Shown here in pieces: positions 1 through 11,754 of a stretch of DNA of 64,000 nt (within the stretch, counting starts at the first letter, position 1; each line of letters begins with the position of its first letter). Below the pieces are notes generated by a model that saw nothing but the letters and a program-made list of their open reading frames with translations, did no database searches and had not been told where the DNA came from. The position numbers and the translations under genes are program-made. The stretch is from Corynebacterium renale. GTDB lineage: Bacteria > Actinomycetota > Actinomycetes > Mycobacteriales > Mycobacteriaceae. The stretch is from assembly GCF_002563965.1 (NCBI RefSeq), contig NZ_PDJF01000001.1:2108001-2172000 (forward strand). Reading direction: 5' to 3'.

Positions 1-12
1 ATGTGGCGAAGC

Positions 13-48
13 AAAAGCCAGATTCACGTGGCAGTGAATCTGGCTTTT
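13..48 (-). terminator. Intrinsic terminator downstream of gatA
   Basis: A perfect 15-bp inverted repeat (13-27 with 34-48) encloses a 6-nt loop. The arms end in AAAA/TTTT, so each strand gives a GC-containing stem closing on a short U run. It lies 20 nt beyond the gatA stop and could also serve a gene entering from the left edge on the plus strand. Confidence 0.85.
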
Positions 49-67
49 AGTACCGAGCAGGCTGAAA

Positions 68-1552
68 CTACTTGCGGCCTGCCTCGTAGGCAGCGCCCAC
101 GCGGTAGAGGCGATCATCGGCGAATGCTGGCGCCATGATCTGGAGGCCCGTTGGCAGACCCGTGTCCGGGGCAAAACCTGCAGGGACGGACATGCCACAC
201 AGACCTGCCAGGTTCAGTGGCAGGGTGCACAGGTCGAAGTTGTACATCTCCAGTGGGTCTTCATTCTTTTCTCCCAGCTTAAATGCCGTCGTAGGCGTGG
301 TTGGGGAAATCAGAACGTCAACCTTCTCATAAGCCTTGGCAAAGTCCTGGGCGATGAGTGTACGAACGCGCTGTGCCTGCAAGTAGTAGGCGTCGTAGTA
401 GCCCACAGACAGGGCGTACGTGCCCAGGATGATACGACGCTTCACCTCAGGGCCGAAGCCAGCTGCACGCGACAGTGCCATGACCTCATCCGCGGAGTGG
501 GAGCCGTCGTCACCGACGCGCAAGCCGTAACGCATGCCGTCGAAACGCGCAAGGTTGGAGGAAACTTCGCACGGCATAATCAGGTAGTACGCGCCGAGCG
601 CATCTTCAAAGTGCGGGCAGTCTACCTCAACGATTTCTGCGCCCTGAGATTCCAGCTGCGCAACTGCAGCGCGGAACTGCTCAAGGACACCAGGCTGGAA
701 TCCTTCACGATCAAACTGCTTCACGACGCCCACGCGCACGCCTTTGAGATCGCCGCGGCTGCCCTCACGCGCAGCGTCGACGACTGGTGCGACCGGCTTG
801 TTCACGCTCGTTGCATCGAGCGGATCGTGCCCGGCAATGACCTCGTGCAGCAGCGCCGTATCGAGAACGGTGCGTGCCGAAGGACCACCCTGGTCCAGGG
901 AAGAAGCACAGGCAATCAAGCCGTAGCGGGATACCGTGCCATACGTTGGCTTGACACCCACGGTGTTGGTCAGCGCGGCCGGCTGACGGATGGAACCACC
1001 GGTGTCCGTACCGATACCCAGCGGCGCCTGGCCAGCGGCGATAGCGGCCGAAGTGCCGCCACCGGAACCGCCTGGGGTGCGTTCAATGTCATACGGATTC
1101 TTCGACGGACCGTATGCGGAGTTCTCTGTGGAAGACCCCATGGCGAACTCATCCATGTTGGTCTTACCCAGAATCGGGATGCCGGCTGCACGCAACTTCT
1201 TGGTCAGGGTTGCGTCGTAAGGGCTCATGTAGCCCTCAAGCATCTTCGACGCCGCAGTCGTTGGGGCGTCAGTAGTAGTAAAGACGTCCTTCAGCGCGAT
1301 TGGCACGCCTGCAAGGGCCGAGCTCGGCGCCTGCCCTGCGTCCAAAGCCTTATCGACGGCGTCAGCTGCAGCCAATGCCTCTTCAGCACCCACGTGGAGG
1401 AAAGCGTTGAGCTCGCTGTTGGTCTCCGCAATGCGGTCGAGGTGTGCTTGGGTAACTTCGCGCGAGGACACTTCGCGGGCGTGAATCTTGCCTGCAAGTT
1501 CTGCGGCGGTCAGGCTAGTAAGCCCGGATTCGGGAACGGTGTAATCAGTCAT
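68..1552 (-). CDS. gatA: Asp-tRNA(Asn)/Glu-tRNA(Gln) amidotransferase subunit A
   Basis: Catalytic subunit of the cytoplasmic GatCAB amidotransferase. It hydrolyses glutamine and passes the ammonia on to amidate misacylated Glu-tRNA(Gln) and Asp-tRNA(Asn). The 494-aa protein is a full-length amidase-signature enzyme. The expected Ser-cisSer-Lys triad is visible: Lys88 (ALKDV), Ser163 in the GGSGGG loop and Ser187 in GGSIRQ, offset by a constant 9 from the textbook GatA numbering. The start follows a strong GGGGGAA ribosome site placed inside the end of gatC, three nt after the gatC stop, so gatC-gatA are co-translated. gatB is not in the window. Confidence 0.97.
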   Translation of the reverse strand: MTDYTVPESGLTSLTAAELAGKIHAREVSSREVTQAHLDRIAETNSELNAFLHVGAEEALAAADAVDKALDAGQAPSSALAGVPIALKDVFTTTDAPTTAASKMLEGYMSPYDATLTKKLRAAGIPILGKTNMDEFAMGSSTENSAYGPSKNPYDIERTPGGSGGGTSAAIAAGQAPLGIGTDTGGSIRQPAALTNTVGVKPTYGTVSRYGLIACASSLDQGGPSARTVLDTALLHEVIAGHDPLDATSVNKPVAPVVDAAREGSRGDLKGVRVGVVKQFDREGFQPGVLEQFRAAVAQLESQGAEIVEVDCPHFEDALGAYYLIMPCEVSSNLARFDGMRYGLRVGDDGSHSADEVMALSRAAGFGPEVKRRIILGTYALSVGYYDAYYLQAQRVRTLIAQDFAKAYEKVDVLISPTTPTTAFKLGEKNEDPLEMYNFDLCTLPLNLAGLCGMSVPAGFAPDTGLPTGLQIMAPAFADDRLYRVGAAYEAGRK

Positions 1553-1555
1553 TGC

Positions 1556-1849
1556 TTATTCCCCCAAAATCTGTGGAACGACAAAACGCTGGTCTTCTGC
1601 ATCCGGAGCCTGGTCCAATGCTTGCTCAGGGGTCAGCACATCGCGGGCGGAGTCTGCGCGCATGGTGGTGGCAATAGAGTGCGGATGGCTCATGGGTTCG
1701 ACGCCTTCGGTGTCGACCTGGCGTACCTGCGCCACCGTCGCCACGATTCCGTCAATCTGCTGCGCATATTGGTCAAGCTCTTCCTCAGGCAAGCTCAAGC
1801 GAGCGAGCTTGGCCAGGTGAGCGACTTCTTCACGCGAAATATCGGACAT
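1556..1849 (-). CDS. gatC: Asp-tRNA(Asn)/Glu-tRNA(Gln) amidotransferase subunit C
   Basis: Small GatC subunit (97 aa) that wraps around GatA and GatB and stabilises the amidotransferase. The N-terminal pattern MSDISREEVAHLAKLARL and the C-terminal FVVPQIL are typical of the family. The frame stays open 17 codons upstream to 1900, but the ATG at 1849 is preceded by a GAAGGAAG ribosome site at normal distance and gives the family-standard N-terminus, so I use it. First gene of the gatC-gatA unit. The 152 nt between it and the divergent ACT gene must hold both promoters. Confidence 0.95.
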   Translation of the reverse strand: MSDISREEVAHLAKLARLSLPEEELDQYAQQIDGIVATVAQVRQVDTEGVEPMSHPHSIATTMRADSARDVLTPEQALDQAPDAEDQRFVVPQILGE

Positions 1850-2001
1850 GAATACTTCCTTCTTCGCAGTTCGTTGGTCCTGTAATAGATTCGATTTCAC
1901 ATCCTAGTCCACGCAGAGTTTCCCGGTTCACGCGCCCACCTGCCCGAAATCTGTGTCGGCCTTCACATATTTTAGAGACGCTAACCGCTATCATGTAGGT
2001 C

Positions 2002-4802
<2,801 letters not shown>

Positions 4803-4872
4803 TTACGCCACATCATGCGTGGCCAGGCGGATGTTCGAATGAGTCTCTGCCCCATTTACTAGGGTGGTAGCC

Positions 4873-5544
4873 ATGTTGCCTTTCAACCCCAAGAAGATGT
4901 TGGCATTCGATCTTGAGACCACGTCAGCAAAACCCACCGAAGCGCGGATTGTTATCTCTGCGTTGGTACGGATCGACCCCGACGGTGCCCACCCCGAAGA
5001 ACTCCTTGCAGACCCCGGGGTAGAAATCCCCGAGGCCGCCCAGAAAGTTCACGGCATCTCTACCGAATACGCACGTGAACACGGCGCACCGCACGAGGAG
5101 GTCTTGGCACAGACCATCCAGACGCTCTACAAGGCGTGGGAAGAGGACTACGCGGTAGTCGCATACAATGCGAACTACGACCTCACCGTCCTGCATAGCC
5201 TGGACCCCACGTTTACTGTCAATGGTGCGGTTTTTGACCCATACGTCGTCGATAAAGTGCTTGACCGGTACCGGACGGGAAAGCGCACACTCACCGACGT
5301 CTGCGCGCACTACAACGTCCGCTTGGATAACGCCCACGAAGCCACCGCCGACGCACTTGCCGCCGCCCGCATCGCATGGATGCAGGCGCGCAAGTACCCA
5401 GACCTGCTTGAACAATCCGGCGAAGAGCTCATGGAGTTCCAAGCTGTGGGCTATTACGAAGTACAAGAAGACTTCAAGAAGTATCTGGAGTCCCGAGGCA
5501 AAGATGGATCGAACGTTTCGACCAGCTGGCCCATCCAGTCCTAA
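4873..5544 (+). CDS. DnaQ-like 3'-5' exonuclease
   Basis: A DEDDh-family exonuclease of 223 aa resembling the DNA polymerase III epsilon proofreading subunit. Exo I is FDLETT near residue 12, Exo II is AYNANYDLTVL near residue 100, and Exo III is NAHEATADALAA near residue 157, giving the DEDD metal ligands plus the histidine. It lacks the polymerase-binding tail and GIY-YIG domain seen in some relatives, so it is probably a free-standing exonuclease in repair or RNA turnover. The ATG at 4873 has an AGGGTGG ribosome site. A GTG three codons upstream is less likely. Confidence 0.85.
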   Translation: MLPFNPKKMLAFDLETTSAKPTEARIVISALVRIDPDGAHPEELLADPGVEIPEAAQKVHGISTEYAREHGAPHEEVLAQTIQTLYKAWEEDYAVVAYNANYDLTVLHSLDPTFTVNGAVFDPYVVDKVLDRYRTGKRTLTDVCAHYNVRLDNAHEATADALAAARIAWMQARKYPDLLEQSGEELMEFQAVGYYEVQEDFKKYLESRGKDGSNVSTSWPIQS

Positions 5545-5554
5545 CCCTTGAAAC

Positions 5555-5571
5555 ATACCCCCAGGGGGTAT
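5555..5571. promoter_or_regulatory. CsoR-type copper operator upstream of copZ
   Basis: A perfect 8-bp inverted repeat, ATACCCCC-A-GGGGGTAT, matches the known CsoR operator shape (TACCCC/GGGGTA arms). It overlaps a plausible -10 (TATGGT, 5571-5576) and sits 43 bp before the copZ start, so copper would relieve repression of copZ. No csoR gene is present in the window. Confidence 0.8.
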
Positions 5572-5613
5572 ATGGTGGTGGCGTAAAACAGCGCACACAG
5601 AAAGGCACACTCA

Positions 5614-5826
5614 ATGGTTACCCAAACGTATGATGTCACCGGCATGACCTGTGGCCACTGCGAGGCAGCAGTCCGTGAAGAAGTAGGCGATATCGCAGGC
5701 GTTACCGCCGTGACCGCTGACCACAACACCGGCAAGGTAGAAGTGACCGCCGAAGGCACCGTCGATGACGCAGCTGTGATCGACGCCATCAAGGAGGCCG
5801 GATACGAGGCCACCCCTTCCGCCTAA
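5614..5826 (+). CDS. copZ: Copper chaperone, heavy-metal-associated domain
   Basis: A single 70-aa HMA (ferredoxin-like beta-alpha-beta-beta-alpha-beta) domain with the metal-binding MTCGHC motif at residues 11-16. Such proteins carry Cu(I) in the cytoplasm to CopA-type ATPases or to CsoR. An AGAAAGG ribosome site precedes the ATG. The CsoR-type palindrome upstream indicates copper induction. No copper ATPase or csoR is adjacent. The next gene is an MFS exporter starting 27 nt downstream from what looks like its own promoter. The partner pump must be elsewhere. Confidence 0.92.
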   Translation: MVTQTYDVTGMTCGHCEAAVREEVGDIAGVTAVTADHNTGKVEVTAEGTVDDAAVIDAIKEAGYEATPSA

Positions 5827-5839
5827 CCCGCAAGCTGTG

Positions 5840-5852
5840 CATAATGGGTGCA
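5840..5852 (+). promoter_or_regulatory. Leaderless promoter of the MFS gene
   Basis: CATAAT (5840-5845) is followed by exactly 7 nt and then ATG (5853), placing the transcription start at the A of the start codon. There is no Shine-Dalgarno sequence before either candidate ATG, which supports leaderless initiation at 5853. Confidence 0.55.
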
Positions 5853-7244
5853 ATGAGCACCCCTTCACCGACGCTCCCCCTGCCCGCGCGCCAAGCCTGG
5901 CCCGCACTGGCAGTGTTGTGCGTCGGTTTTTTCATGATGCTGCTGGACCAATCCATCGTGGCCGTAGCAACCCCGCACCTTCAAGCAGATTTAGGTGCCA
6001 GTTATAACGCCATAGTCTGGATTACCGCCGCATACCTGTTTACGTACGCTGTCCCGCTCCTAGTCACGGGGCGGCTCGGCGATAAATTTGGGCCCAAGAA
6101 GGTGTACATCACCGGCATGGCTGTATTCACACTTGCCTCCGTGGCCTGCGCATTCGCCCCAAGTTCAGGGTGGCTCATCGCAGCGCGTGCGCTTCAAGGG
6201 TTAGGTGCAGCACTGCTCAGCCCACAAACAATGAGCATCATCAACCGCATCTTCCCAAAAGACAAACTCGGCTCCGCGCTCGGAATCTGGGGTGCCACGG
6301 CCGGCATCGCGGGCATGACCGGTCCCATCGCCGGCGGATTCATTACCGAATACTGGGGCTGGCAGTGGATCTTTCTGATCAACGTACCCATCGGCATCTG
6401 CGTGGTCCTTGCCGCCGCACGGTGGCTTCCCGAATTTCCCCCACTACCACGCCGTCTGGATCCTGGCTCCATCATCTTGAGCATCATTGCCGTTTTCCTC
6501 GTTGTCTTTAGTATTCAGCAAGGCGAGGTCTTTAACTGGGCGTGGTGGATCTGGGTGCTTCTTGTCGCTGGTCTAGCTGTGTTTGCGATTTTCATCCGTA
6601 GGCAAGCCACCACCCACGACGAGCCCTTGGTACCACTGCGGATTTTCTCCAACATCCATTTCTCCACCGGCAATGTGGGAATTTTCGCCATGGGCATGAC
6701 CGTGGCCTCCATCCCCCTGCCACTCATGCTGTACTTCCAGAAAGTCCACGGCCTCAACGCGTCTGCAGCAGGCGCGATGATGATCTGCCAGGCAGGCATT
6801 TCCTTCCTGCTCTCCCCGCTCGTAGGAAAGCTTGTAGACAAGTCCAGCCCCACCCTCCTTGCCGTTTTTGGCTTTTCGACGATGACCTTATCCATCACCG
6901 GCCTCTCGCTGGCAATGGTCACGCACGCTCCACTCTGGGCAATCGGCATCGCGCTAGCCGGGTTGGGAATTGGCAACGCATTCATTTGGGCGCCTAACTC
7001 GCGCTCAACCCTCGGCGACCTCCCTGGCGACCTCGCCGGCGCGGGATCCGGAGTGTACAACACCACCCGTCAAGTCGGCGCGGTCGTGGGAACGGCAGCT
7101 GTCGGCGCTTTACTCCAACTCGGGGTTGGCGCGGACCAGGGTGCGAAAGCCTATGGATTCTCTATCAGTGTGCTCATCGTCGCGATGCTCGCGGCGGTAG
7201 GCGTGACAGTATGGACCGCTATCCAAGACCGCCGGCGCGGATAA
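5853..7244 (+). CDS. MFS drug exporter, DHA2 (EmrB/QacA) type
   Basis: A 463-aa polytopic inner-membrane proton antiporter. The order of features fits the 14-helix DHA2 group: a DQSIVAVATPHLQADL stretch in helix 1, the loop 2-3 signature GRLGDKFGPKKVY, the RALQGLGAALLSPQT region, and motif C in helix 5 (GPIAGGFITEYWGWQWIFLIN). Probable substrates are toxic hydrophobic compounds, but specificity cannot be read from sequence. An ATG three codons upstream (5844) is possible, and I prefer 5853 because of the leaderless promoter. Its 3' end overlaps the convergent methionine-synthase-like gene by 26 bp. Confidence 0.9.
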   Translation: MSTPSPTLPLPARQAWPALAVLCVGFFMMLLDQSIVAVATPHLQADLGASYNAIVWITAAYLFTYAVPLLVTGRLGDKFGPKKVYITGMAVFTLASVACAFAPSSGWLIAARALQGLGAALLSPQTMSIINRIFPKDKLGSALGIWGATAGIAGMTGPIAGGFITEYWGWQWIFLINVPIGICVVLAAARWLPEFPPLPRRLDPGSIILSIIAVFLVVFSIQQGEVFNWAWWIWVLLVAGLAVFAIFIRRQATTHDEPLVPLRIFSNIHFSTGNVGIFAMGMTVASIPLPLMLYFQKVHGLNASAAGAMMICQAGISFLLSPLVGKLVDKSSPTLLAVFGFSTMTLSITGLSLAMVTHAPLWAIGIALAGLGIGNAFIWAPNSRSTLGDLPGDLAGAGSGVYNTTRQVGAVVGTAAVGALLQLGVGADQGAKAYGFSISVLIVAMLAAVGVTVWTAIQDRRRG

Positions 7245-8085
7245 CTTCCGCGCACTTTCGCATCTGGGCAATATCGGCGGCAGCGGTCAGCGAATCCGGC
7301 CACGCCGACGAAACCCCCAACGGCACTGTGGCTAGTAATTCAGGATCAAAGCCTACGTCCTCCCACAGGTGCACCAGTTCTTTCGGCCCCGGCGGGTTCT
7401 CCACAGCAGTCGGCGCGCCCTGAGCAAGCCGGGCGGCCAGCAGGTCACGCCCCACAGTATCCTGCAGCCTGCCCCACGGCACCACCAGCGGTCCCCCAAC
7501 GAACCGTGCAGCAGGAGTACGTACCCACATGTCGGTGTAGTCGGAGTGGAGCCACTCTTCATCAATGGGAGCCACGTGGTCAAAATCGTGCGTATCTGCC
7601 CACCCGCCCGCAGAGAGAAATTCCAGGTCGGGCTCGTCGATAAGCACTGTGAGCCCCGCGCCTAACCGGGTACTGGCTGTCGCCCGTAATTCGTCGACGG
7701 CGCCGTGCCATTCATCGTGGAGATCACGGGTTGCGCTGCGGTCGCTGACAACCCTATGTCCATTAGAGAGTTCCACGCGGGCAGCCAGAGTCCACGGGCC
7801 GCACACGAGGATCGCTACGTCCTCGTAGCGTCCTGACCACTGTTCCTCCAGGAGATCCCAGTAATACGCCCACCCGTCGCGCCAGTGCCGGGAGACCGTG
7901 CGTCCGTGCGGGGAAAGTTCATAACGCCGCGGGCCACGGTCAAAATTCAAACCAGTCAGGGCTAGTGTTTCGGCCACGTGATCTGGGCCGGTCGGGATAG
8001 TCGGCGTGGCAAGTTCACCCGCCATCACCTCCATGGCATCGGCGTGCGGACCGGGCAAGGCCCCGCACACGAAAACATCAACCAT
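7219..8085 (-). CDS. Cobalamin-independent methionine synthase-like protein
   Basis: A 288-aa conserved actinobacterial protein of the MetE/UROD-like barrel superfamily, corresponding to Rv3015c-type proteins that lie by ligA and mnmA in mycobacteria. It keeps the fold features (the LVCGPWTLA strand, the VLIDEPDLEFL strand and a substrate-type Asp/Glu) but is far shorter than MetE (about 750 aa) and shows no clear zinc-cysteine pair. Methyl transfer to homocysteine is therefore unproven. It starts 2 nt after the mnmA stop, so the two are translationally coupled. Confidence 0.75.
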   Translation of the reverse strand: MVDVFVCGALPGPHADAMEVMAGELATPTIPTGPDHVAETLALTGLNFDRGPRRYELSPHGRTVSRHWRDGWAYYWDLLEEQWSGRYEDVAILVCGPWTLAARVELSNGHRVVSDRSATRDLHDEWHGAVDELRATASTRLGAGLTVLIDEPDLEFLSAGGWADTHDFDHVAPIDEEWLHSDYTDMWVRTPAARFVGGPLVVPWGRLQDTVGRDLLAARLAQGAPTAVENPPGPKELVHLWEDVGFDPELLATVPLGVSSAWPDSLTAAADIAQMRKCAEVIRAGGLG

Positions 8086-8087
8086 GG

Positions 8088-9167
8088 CTAGCTGGTCTTA
8101 AAAATCGTGCCCGAGCCCAACACAATATCGCCATCAGCGTCCGGCAAGTACAAGACAGCAGCCTGCCCCGGTGCCACACCAGAAAGCTCCTGGTGCAGAT
8201 GCAAGACCATGGAATCATTCTCCCGGTCGATCTCCGCGATACAATCCACCAGCCCTCCGTGGGCACGCACCTGGACCTGTCCTTCCACGCGGCCATCCAT
8301 TGCCGGGTGCAGGTACTTCAGGCGGTCAGCGTGGATCACCCCCACCTTCAGGTCCTCGCGGCTGCCCACGGTCACAGTCCCCGTCGCAGCGTCGATACCG
8401 GTGACGTAGCGGGGGCTACCGTCAGCGGTCGGGGTCTTGATGTCCAAGCCCTTACGCTGGCCGATTGTGTAGCCGTAGACTCCGTCGTGTTCCTTCAGTT
8501 CCTTACCGGACTGATCCACGATCATGCCCGGGCGCATCCCGATGTGCGACCCCAGGAACGCCTGGGTGTTCCCGTCAGGGATAAAGCAGATGTCGTAACT
8601 ATCCGGCTTCTTCGCTACCGAAAACCCGTGGCGGGCGGCCTCCTCGCGAATCTGCGGCTTCTCCGTATCCCCAACCGGGAACATGCAATGTGCAACCTCA
8701 TGTGCCCCCAGCACGCCCAAAACGTAGGACTGGTCCTTGCGCGGGTCAATAGCGCGACGCAGGTAGCCATTGTCATCGATGCGGGCATAGTGGCCGGTGA
8801 CGACGGCGTCGAAACCCAGCGCAATGCCGCGCTCTAAAAGTGCCGCAAACTTGATTTTCTCATTACACCGCAGACACGGGTTCGGTGTTTCACCGCGGGC
8901 ATAGGAATCCACGAAATCGTCGATGACGTCTTCTTTGAAGCGGTCAGAGAAATCCCACACATAAAACGGGATGCCCAGCTTGTCACACACCCGGCGCGCA
9001 TCGGCAGAGTCCTCTAGGGAACAGCAGCCTCGGGAAGATTCGCGCACCGATTGGGGGTCCCTGGATAATGCCAGGTGAACCCCTATAACCTCATGGCCGG
9101 CCTCGACTGCGCGGGCTGCGGCGACTGCCGAATCAACCCCTCCGCTCATAGCTGCTAAAACACGCAT
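8088..9167 (-). CDS. mnmA: tRNA-specific 2-thiouridylase MnmA
   Basis: Thiolates U34 of tRNA(Lys), tRNA(Glu) and tRNA(Gln) using ATP and sulfur relayed from a cysteine desulfurase. The 359-aa protein begins [15 protein letters not shown], the PP-loop that binds ATP. The two catalytic cysteines lie in NPCLRCN and SYDICFIPD, and TGHYAR is also conserved. I start at the ATG at 9167. Twenty extra upstream codons have no homology-like character. The cysteine desulfurase that could feed it lies 1.4 kb upstream on the same strand, separated by the GNAT gene and the plus-strand gene. Confidence 0.96.
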   Translation of the reverse strand: MRVLAAMSGGVDSAVAAARAVEAGHEVIGVHLALSRDPQSVRESSRGCCSLEDSADARRVCDKLGIPFYVWDFSDRFKEDVIDDFVDSYARGETPNPCLRCNEKIKFAALLERGIALGFDAVVTGHYARIDDNGYLRRAIDPRKDQSYVLGVLGAHEVAHCMFPVGDTEKPQIREEAARHGFSVAKKPDSYDICFIPDGNTQAFLGSHIGMRPGMIVDQSGKELKEHDGVYGYTIGQRKGLDIKTPTADGSPRYVTGIDAATGTVTVGSREDLKVGVIHADRLKYLHPAMDGRVEGQVQVRAHGGLVDCIAEIDRENDSMVLHLHQELSGVAPGQAAVLYLPDADGDIVLGSGTIFKTS

Positions 9168-9213
9168 GCCAGATACCGTACACTTGGTTTTTAGGCGTGT
9201 AAAAACGAGATGT

Positions 9214-9717
9214 TTATAAGTCAACAATCATGCGTTGCATGAGCGTACCCTCATAGACGTCGTCGCGCGGCGGGCCGTCCTTACGCCACCCCTTTGCTTC
9301 GTAGAATCCTTCCGCACGCTGGTTGAGTGGATGCATCCACAGGAAAGCGCGCGTGGCGCCGCGGGCACGCATATTTTCTATCGCATTAGCCATGAGTAAG
9401 GAACCGACGGACTTCCCCCAGGAGTCCGGGTGCAGGTAGATGGTCTCCAATTCCAGCTCCCCGGGTTGGGCGTGGCCGCGACCCGTCCCGATAACGCGGT
9501 ATCCAATCACCACACCGTTTTCTTCGGCCACCACGATTTCGCCAGGTTTCGCTGCTGCGATGTCTATACGCCATTGATCCGCATACCCCTCTGGGCCAGG
9601 AGCAATGAGGTGCTCAGCAATTCCGATGGACGAAAAAGCGGCGATCCAGGATTCGTATTTCACGATTCCGAGCCGGGAGGCGTCGAGAAGCGTGGCATCA
9701 CGCAGCGTAACAGTCAT
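9214..9717 (-). CDS. GNAT-family N-acetyltransferase
   Basis: A 167-aa acetyl-CoA-dependent acetyltransferase. The core is recognisable: [18 protein letters not shown] (beta4), [22 protein letters not shown] (motif A, where Q/R-x-x-G-x-G/A is represented by SWGKSVG) and [11 protein letters not shown] (motif B). Substrate unknown. The ATG at 9717 has no Shine-Dalgarno, but a TAAGAT hexamer ends 7 nt upstream, indicating a leaderless transcript. An ATG three codons upstream (9726) overlaps that hexamer and is unlikely. Transcribed divergently from the spermidine-synthase-like gene. Confidence 0.85.
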   Translation of the reverse strand: MTVTLRDATLLDASRLGIVKYESWIAAFSSIGIAEHLIAPGPEGYADQWRIDIAAAKPGEIVVAEENGVVIGYRVIGTGRGHAQPGELELETIYLHPDSWGKSVGSLLMANAIENMRARGATRAFLWMHPLNQRAEGFYEAKGWRKDGPPRDDVYEGTLMQRMIVDL

Positions 9718-9755
9718 GGCAGGCATCTTAATAGGCGCCCGGTATGGTTTTGAGA
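9718..9755. promoter_or_regulatory. Back-to-back leaderless promoters in 38 bp
   Basis: Only 38 bp separate the start codons of two divergent genes. On the minus strand TAAGAT (rc of 9725-9730) ends 7 nt before the GNAT ATG. On the plus strand TATGGT (9743-9748) ends 7 nt before the ATG at 9756. Each -35 must lie inside the other promoter or gene, so the two transcription units probably compete. Confidence 0.6.
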
Positions 9756-10592
9756 ATGGACCGAAGCGCACACGACACATACGAGATTGACCAGGGCATC
9801 GCGCAACTTGTCCCCGACCCGGACATGGCCGACGCGTGGGTACTGACCATCAACGGGGTGCCCAGCTCCCACGTTGCGGTCGGGCAGCCCCTCTACCTGG
9901 ATTTTGAGTACATGCGCTGGATGTCCACCATCATCCAGCATCACGTGGACAACCACCTCGACTCCGCCAAGCTGCGGGTCACGCACCTTGGCGGGGCCGG
10001 ATGCACGATGGCCCGCTTCCTCGCGGCGGTGTACCCGCGCTCGCGCAACACGGTTGTGGAACTCGACGCTGCGTTGGCACACTTGGCGCGTGAGCTCTTC
10101 GACATCCCGCGCAGCCCCAGCGTGAAGATTCGAGTCGGTGAGGCCCGCGCGGTCACCGAAACATTCGTGCCACAGTCGCGCGATGTCATCATCCGGGATG
10201 TATTCACCGACGCAAAAACCCCACAGAATTTGGCCACAGTCGAATTCTTCCGCCTCTGCGCCACTTCCCTATCCGAACGCGGCCTCTACGTATCCAACTG
10301 TGGCGACCACTCCGACCTGCGCGTCGCGAAAGCCGAAATCGCGGGCATGCGTGAAGTCTTCGCCAACGTGGCCGTCATCGCAGATCCGGCCATGCTCAAG
10401 GGGCGCCGCTACGGGAACATCGTGCTGGTTGGTTCGAATGCGCCACTTCCCCAAGACAATGCGCCCGAGTTCGCCCGCGAACTGCTTGGTGGGGCTGTAC
10501 CCGCGCAGTACCACACGGGCGGATGGCTAGATAGGTTTGCCTCGGGTGGAAGCCCGCTTCACGACGAGCCTCCGGCCGAAGCATCCTCCTAA
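9756..10592 (+). CDS. Spermidine synthase-like methyltransferase-fold protein
   Basis: A 278-aa protein of the polyamine-synthase/SAM-methyltransferase fold. The nucleotide-binding strand is VTHLGGAGCTMARFL (about residues 75-89), followed by the acidic strand end NTVVELDAAL and VIIRDVFTD, where spermidine synthases have the catalytic Asp. Key aminopropyltransferase substrate motifs are not complete, so I call it spermidine-synthase-like, without asserting polyamine synthesis. The ATG at 9756 fits the leaderless promoter better than the ATG at 9744. It ends 18 nt before the convergent cysteine desulfurase gene. Confidence 0.75.
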   Translation: MDRSAHDTYEIDQGIAQLVPDPDMADAWVLTINGVPSSHVAVGQPLYLDFEYMRWMSTIIQHHVDNHLDSAKLRVTHLGGAGCTMARFLAAVYPRSRNTVVELDAALAHLARELFDIPRSPSVKIRVGEARAVTETFVPQSRDVIIRDVFTDAKTPQNLATVEFFRLCATSLSERGLYVSNCGDHSDLRVAKAEIAGMREVFANVAVIADPAMLKGRRYGNIVLVGSNAPLPQDNAPEFARELLGGAVPAQYHTGGWLDRFASGGSPLHDEPPAEASS

Positions 10593-10610
10593 TCGGAAGT
10601 GCCCCGGGAG

Positions 10611-11747
10611 TTACGCCATGCCCGCGGCGCGTGCTTTCTGCACGATTTCCGGCAGAACCGCGACAAGTGCGTCCACGTCCTCTTGGGTGGTGGTGCGCCC
10701 CAGGGAAAAGCGTAGGGTTCCGCGGGCATCGTGCTCCGGCACGCCCATCGCTAAGAGGACGCGGCTCGCCCGGTTCACACCCGACGAACACGCAGACCCC
10801 GTCGATGCGGCGAAACTAGCGTTGTCCAAGAGCATGAGAAGGCTATCGCCCTCCGCTCCCGGGAAACACAGGTTGAGGTGCCCAGGCAGTGCGGGCTCGA
10901 AAGTGTTCACGCGAACATCGGGGACCGAATCCACGATGCGGTCACGCAGCTGGTCGCGCAATTCACGGAGCCGCCTATTTTCCTCGTGTGCTTCCCCGAG
11001 CGCTGCTTCCAGAGCTGCGGCCATTGCTGCTGCGGACGCCACATCTGCGGTGCCAGGCCGTATGCCGCGTTCCTGACCACCGCCAAAAAGAATGGGAGCT
11101 GGGGCTGGGCTGCGGCGAGCGAGCAGAAATCCAATGCCACGCGGGCCACCATATTTGTGGGCGCTCGATGCCAGGGTGGTTGCACCCAGTGCGTGGAAAT
11201 GAATGGGCACGCGGCCGATGGCCTGGACTGCGTCGATATGCACCGGGGTTTCGGTTGCGTGTGCCCGCGCAATGATCTCTTCGACTGGTTGGATTGCGCC
11301 AGTTTCATTATTGGCCAGCATCACGGCTGCCACAGCTGCGGGTTCGTCGAGGGCGGAAAGGTCTTCGACGTGCCCGTTTCCACTAACCGGCAGTTCAGCG
11401 ACCTCTGCCCCATGCTTGTCACGCAGGTACCCTACTGTGTCGCGCACTGCGGAGTGCTCAACCGACGAAGTCACGACCCGGTTGGACGCACTAGCTGCAA
11501 AGAGCCCTTGCACTGCAATGTTGTCAGCCTCTGTGCCGGACGCAGTGAAGATAACCTCCACTGGGTCCGCGCCCATGAGCTCCGCAATTTTCTCGCGCGC
11601 CTGGTCAAGCACGCTAGCCGAAGCCCGCCCCGATGCGTAGTTACCACCGGGGTTAAGCGCGCCTGCGTGTTCCACCCAGGTATCGATAGCAACCTGGCGC
11701 ATCGGCGCGGTTGCGGCATGGTCGAAGTAGTACGTGGACTGACCCAT
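10611..11747 (-). CDS. iscS: Cysteine desulfurase (IscS/NifS family)
   Basis: PLP enzyme that releases sulfur from cysteine as an enzyme-bound persulfide, here probably for tRNA thiolation by MnmA and for Fe-S or other sulfur transfer. The 378-aa product shows the PLP-binding lysine in SSAHKYGGPRG, the phosphate-binding HSAVRDT region and the persulfide cysteine in GSACSSG. The ATG at 11747 gives the typical YYFDHAATAP start; 16 upstream codons belong to the etfA end. Seven nt separate it from the etfA stop. The etfB-etfA-iscS-mnmA order matches Rv3029c to Rv3024c. Confidence 0.93.
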   Translation of the reverse strand: MGQSTYYFDHAATAPMRQVAIDTWVEHAGALNPGGNYASGRASASVLDQAREKIAELMGADPVEVIFTASGTEADNIAVQGLFAASASNRVVTSSVEHSAVRDTVGYLRDKHGAEVAELPVSGNGHVEDLSALDEPAAVAAVMLANNETGAIQPVEEIIARAHATETPVHIDAVQAIGRVPIHFHALGATTLASSAHKYGGPRGIGFLLARRSPAPAPILFGGGQERGIRPGTADVASAAAMAAALEAALGEAHEENRRLRELRDQLRDRIVDSVPDVRVNTFEPALPGHLNLCFPGAEGDSLLMLLDNASFAASTGSACSSGVNRASRVLLAMGVPEHDARGTLRFSLGRTTTQEDVDALVAVLPEIVQKARAAGMA

Positions 11748-11754
11748 TGAGTGC

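Noticed and set aside
497..1885. 462-codon plus-strand open frame opposite gatA/gatC
   Set aside because: Shadow of the real genes: no recognisable fold and no promoter, while gatA and gatC are certain.
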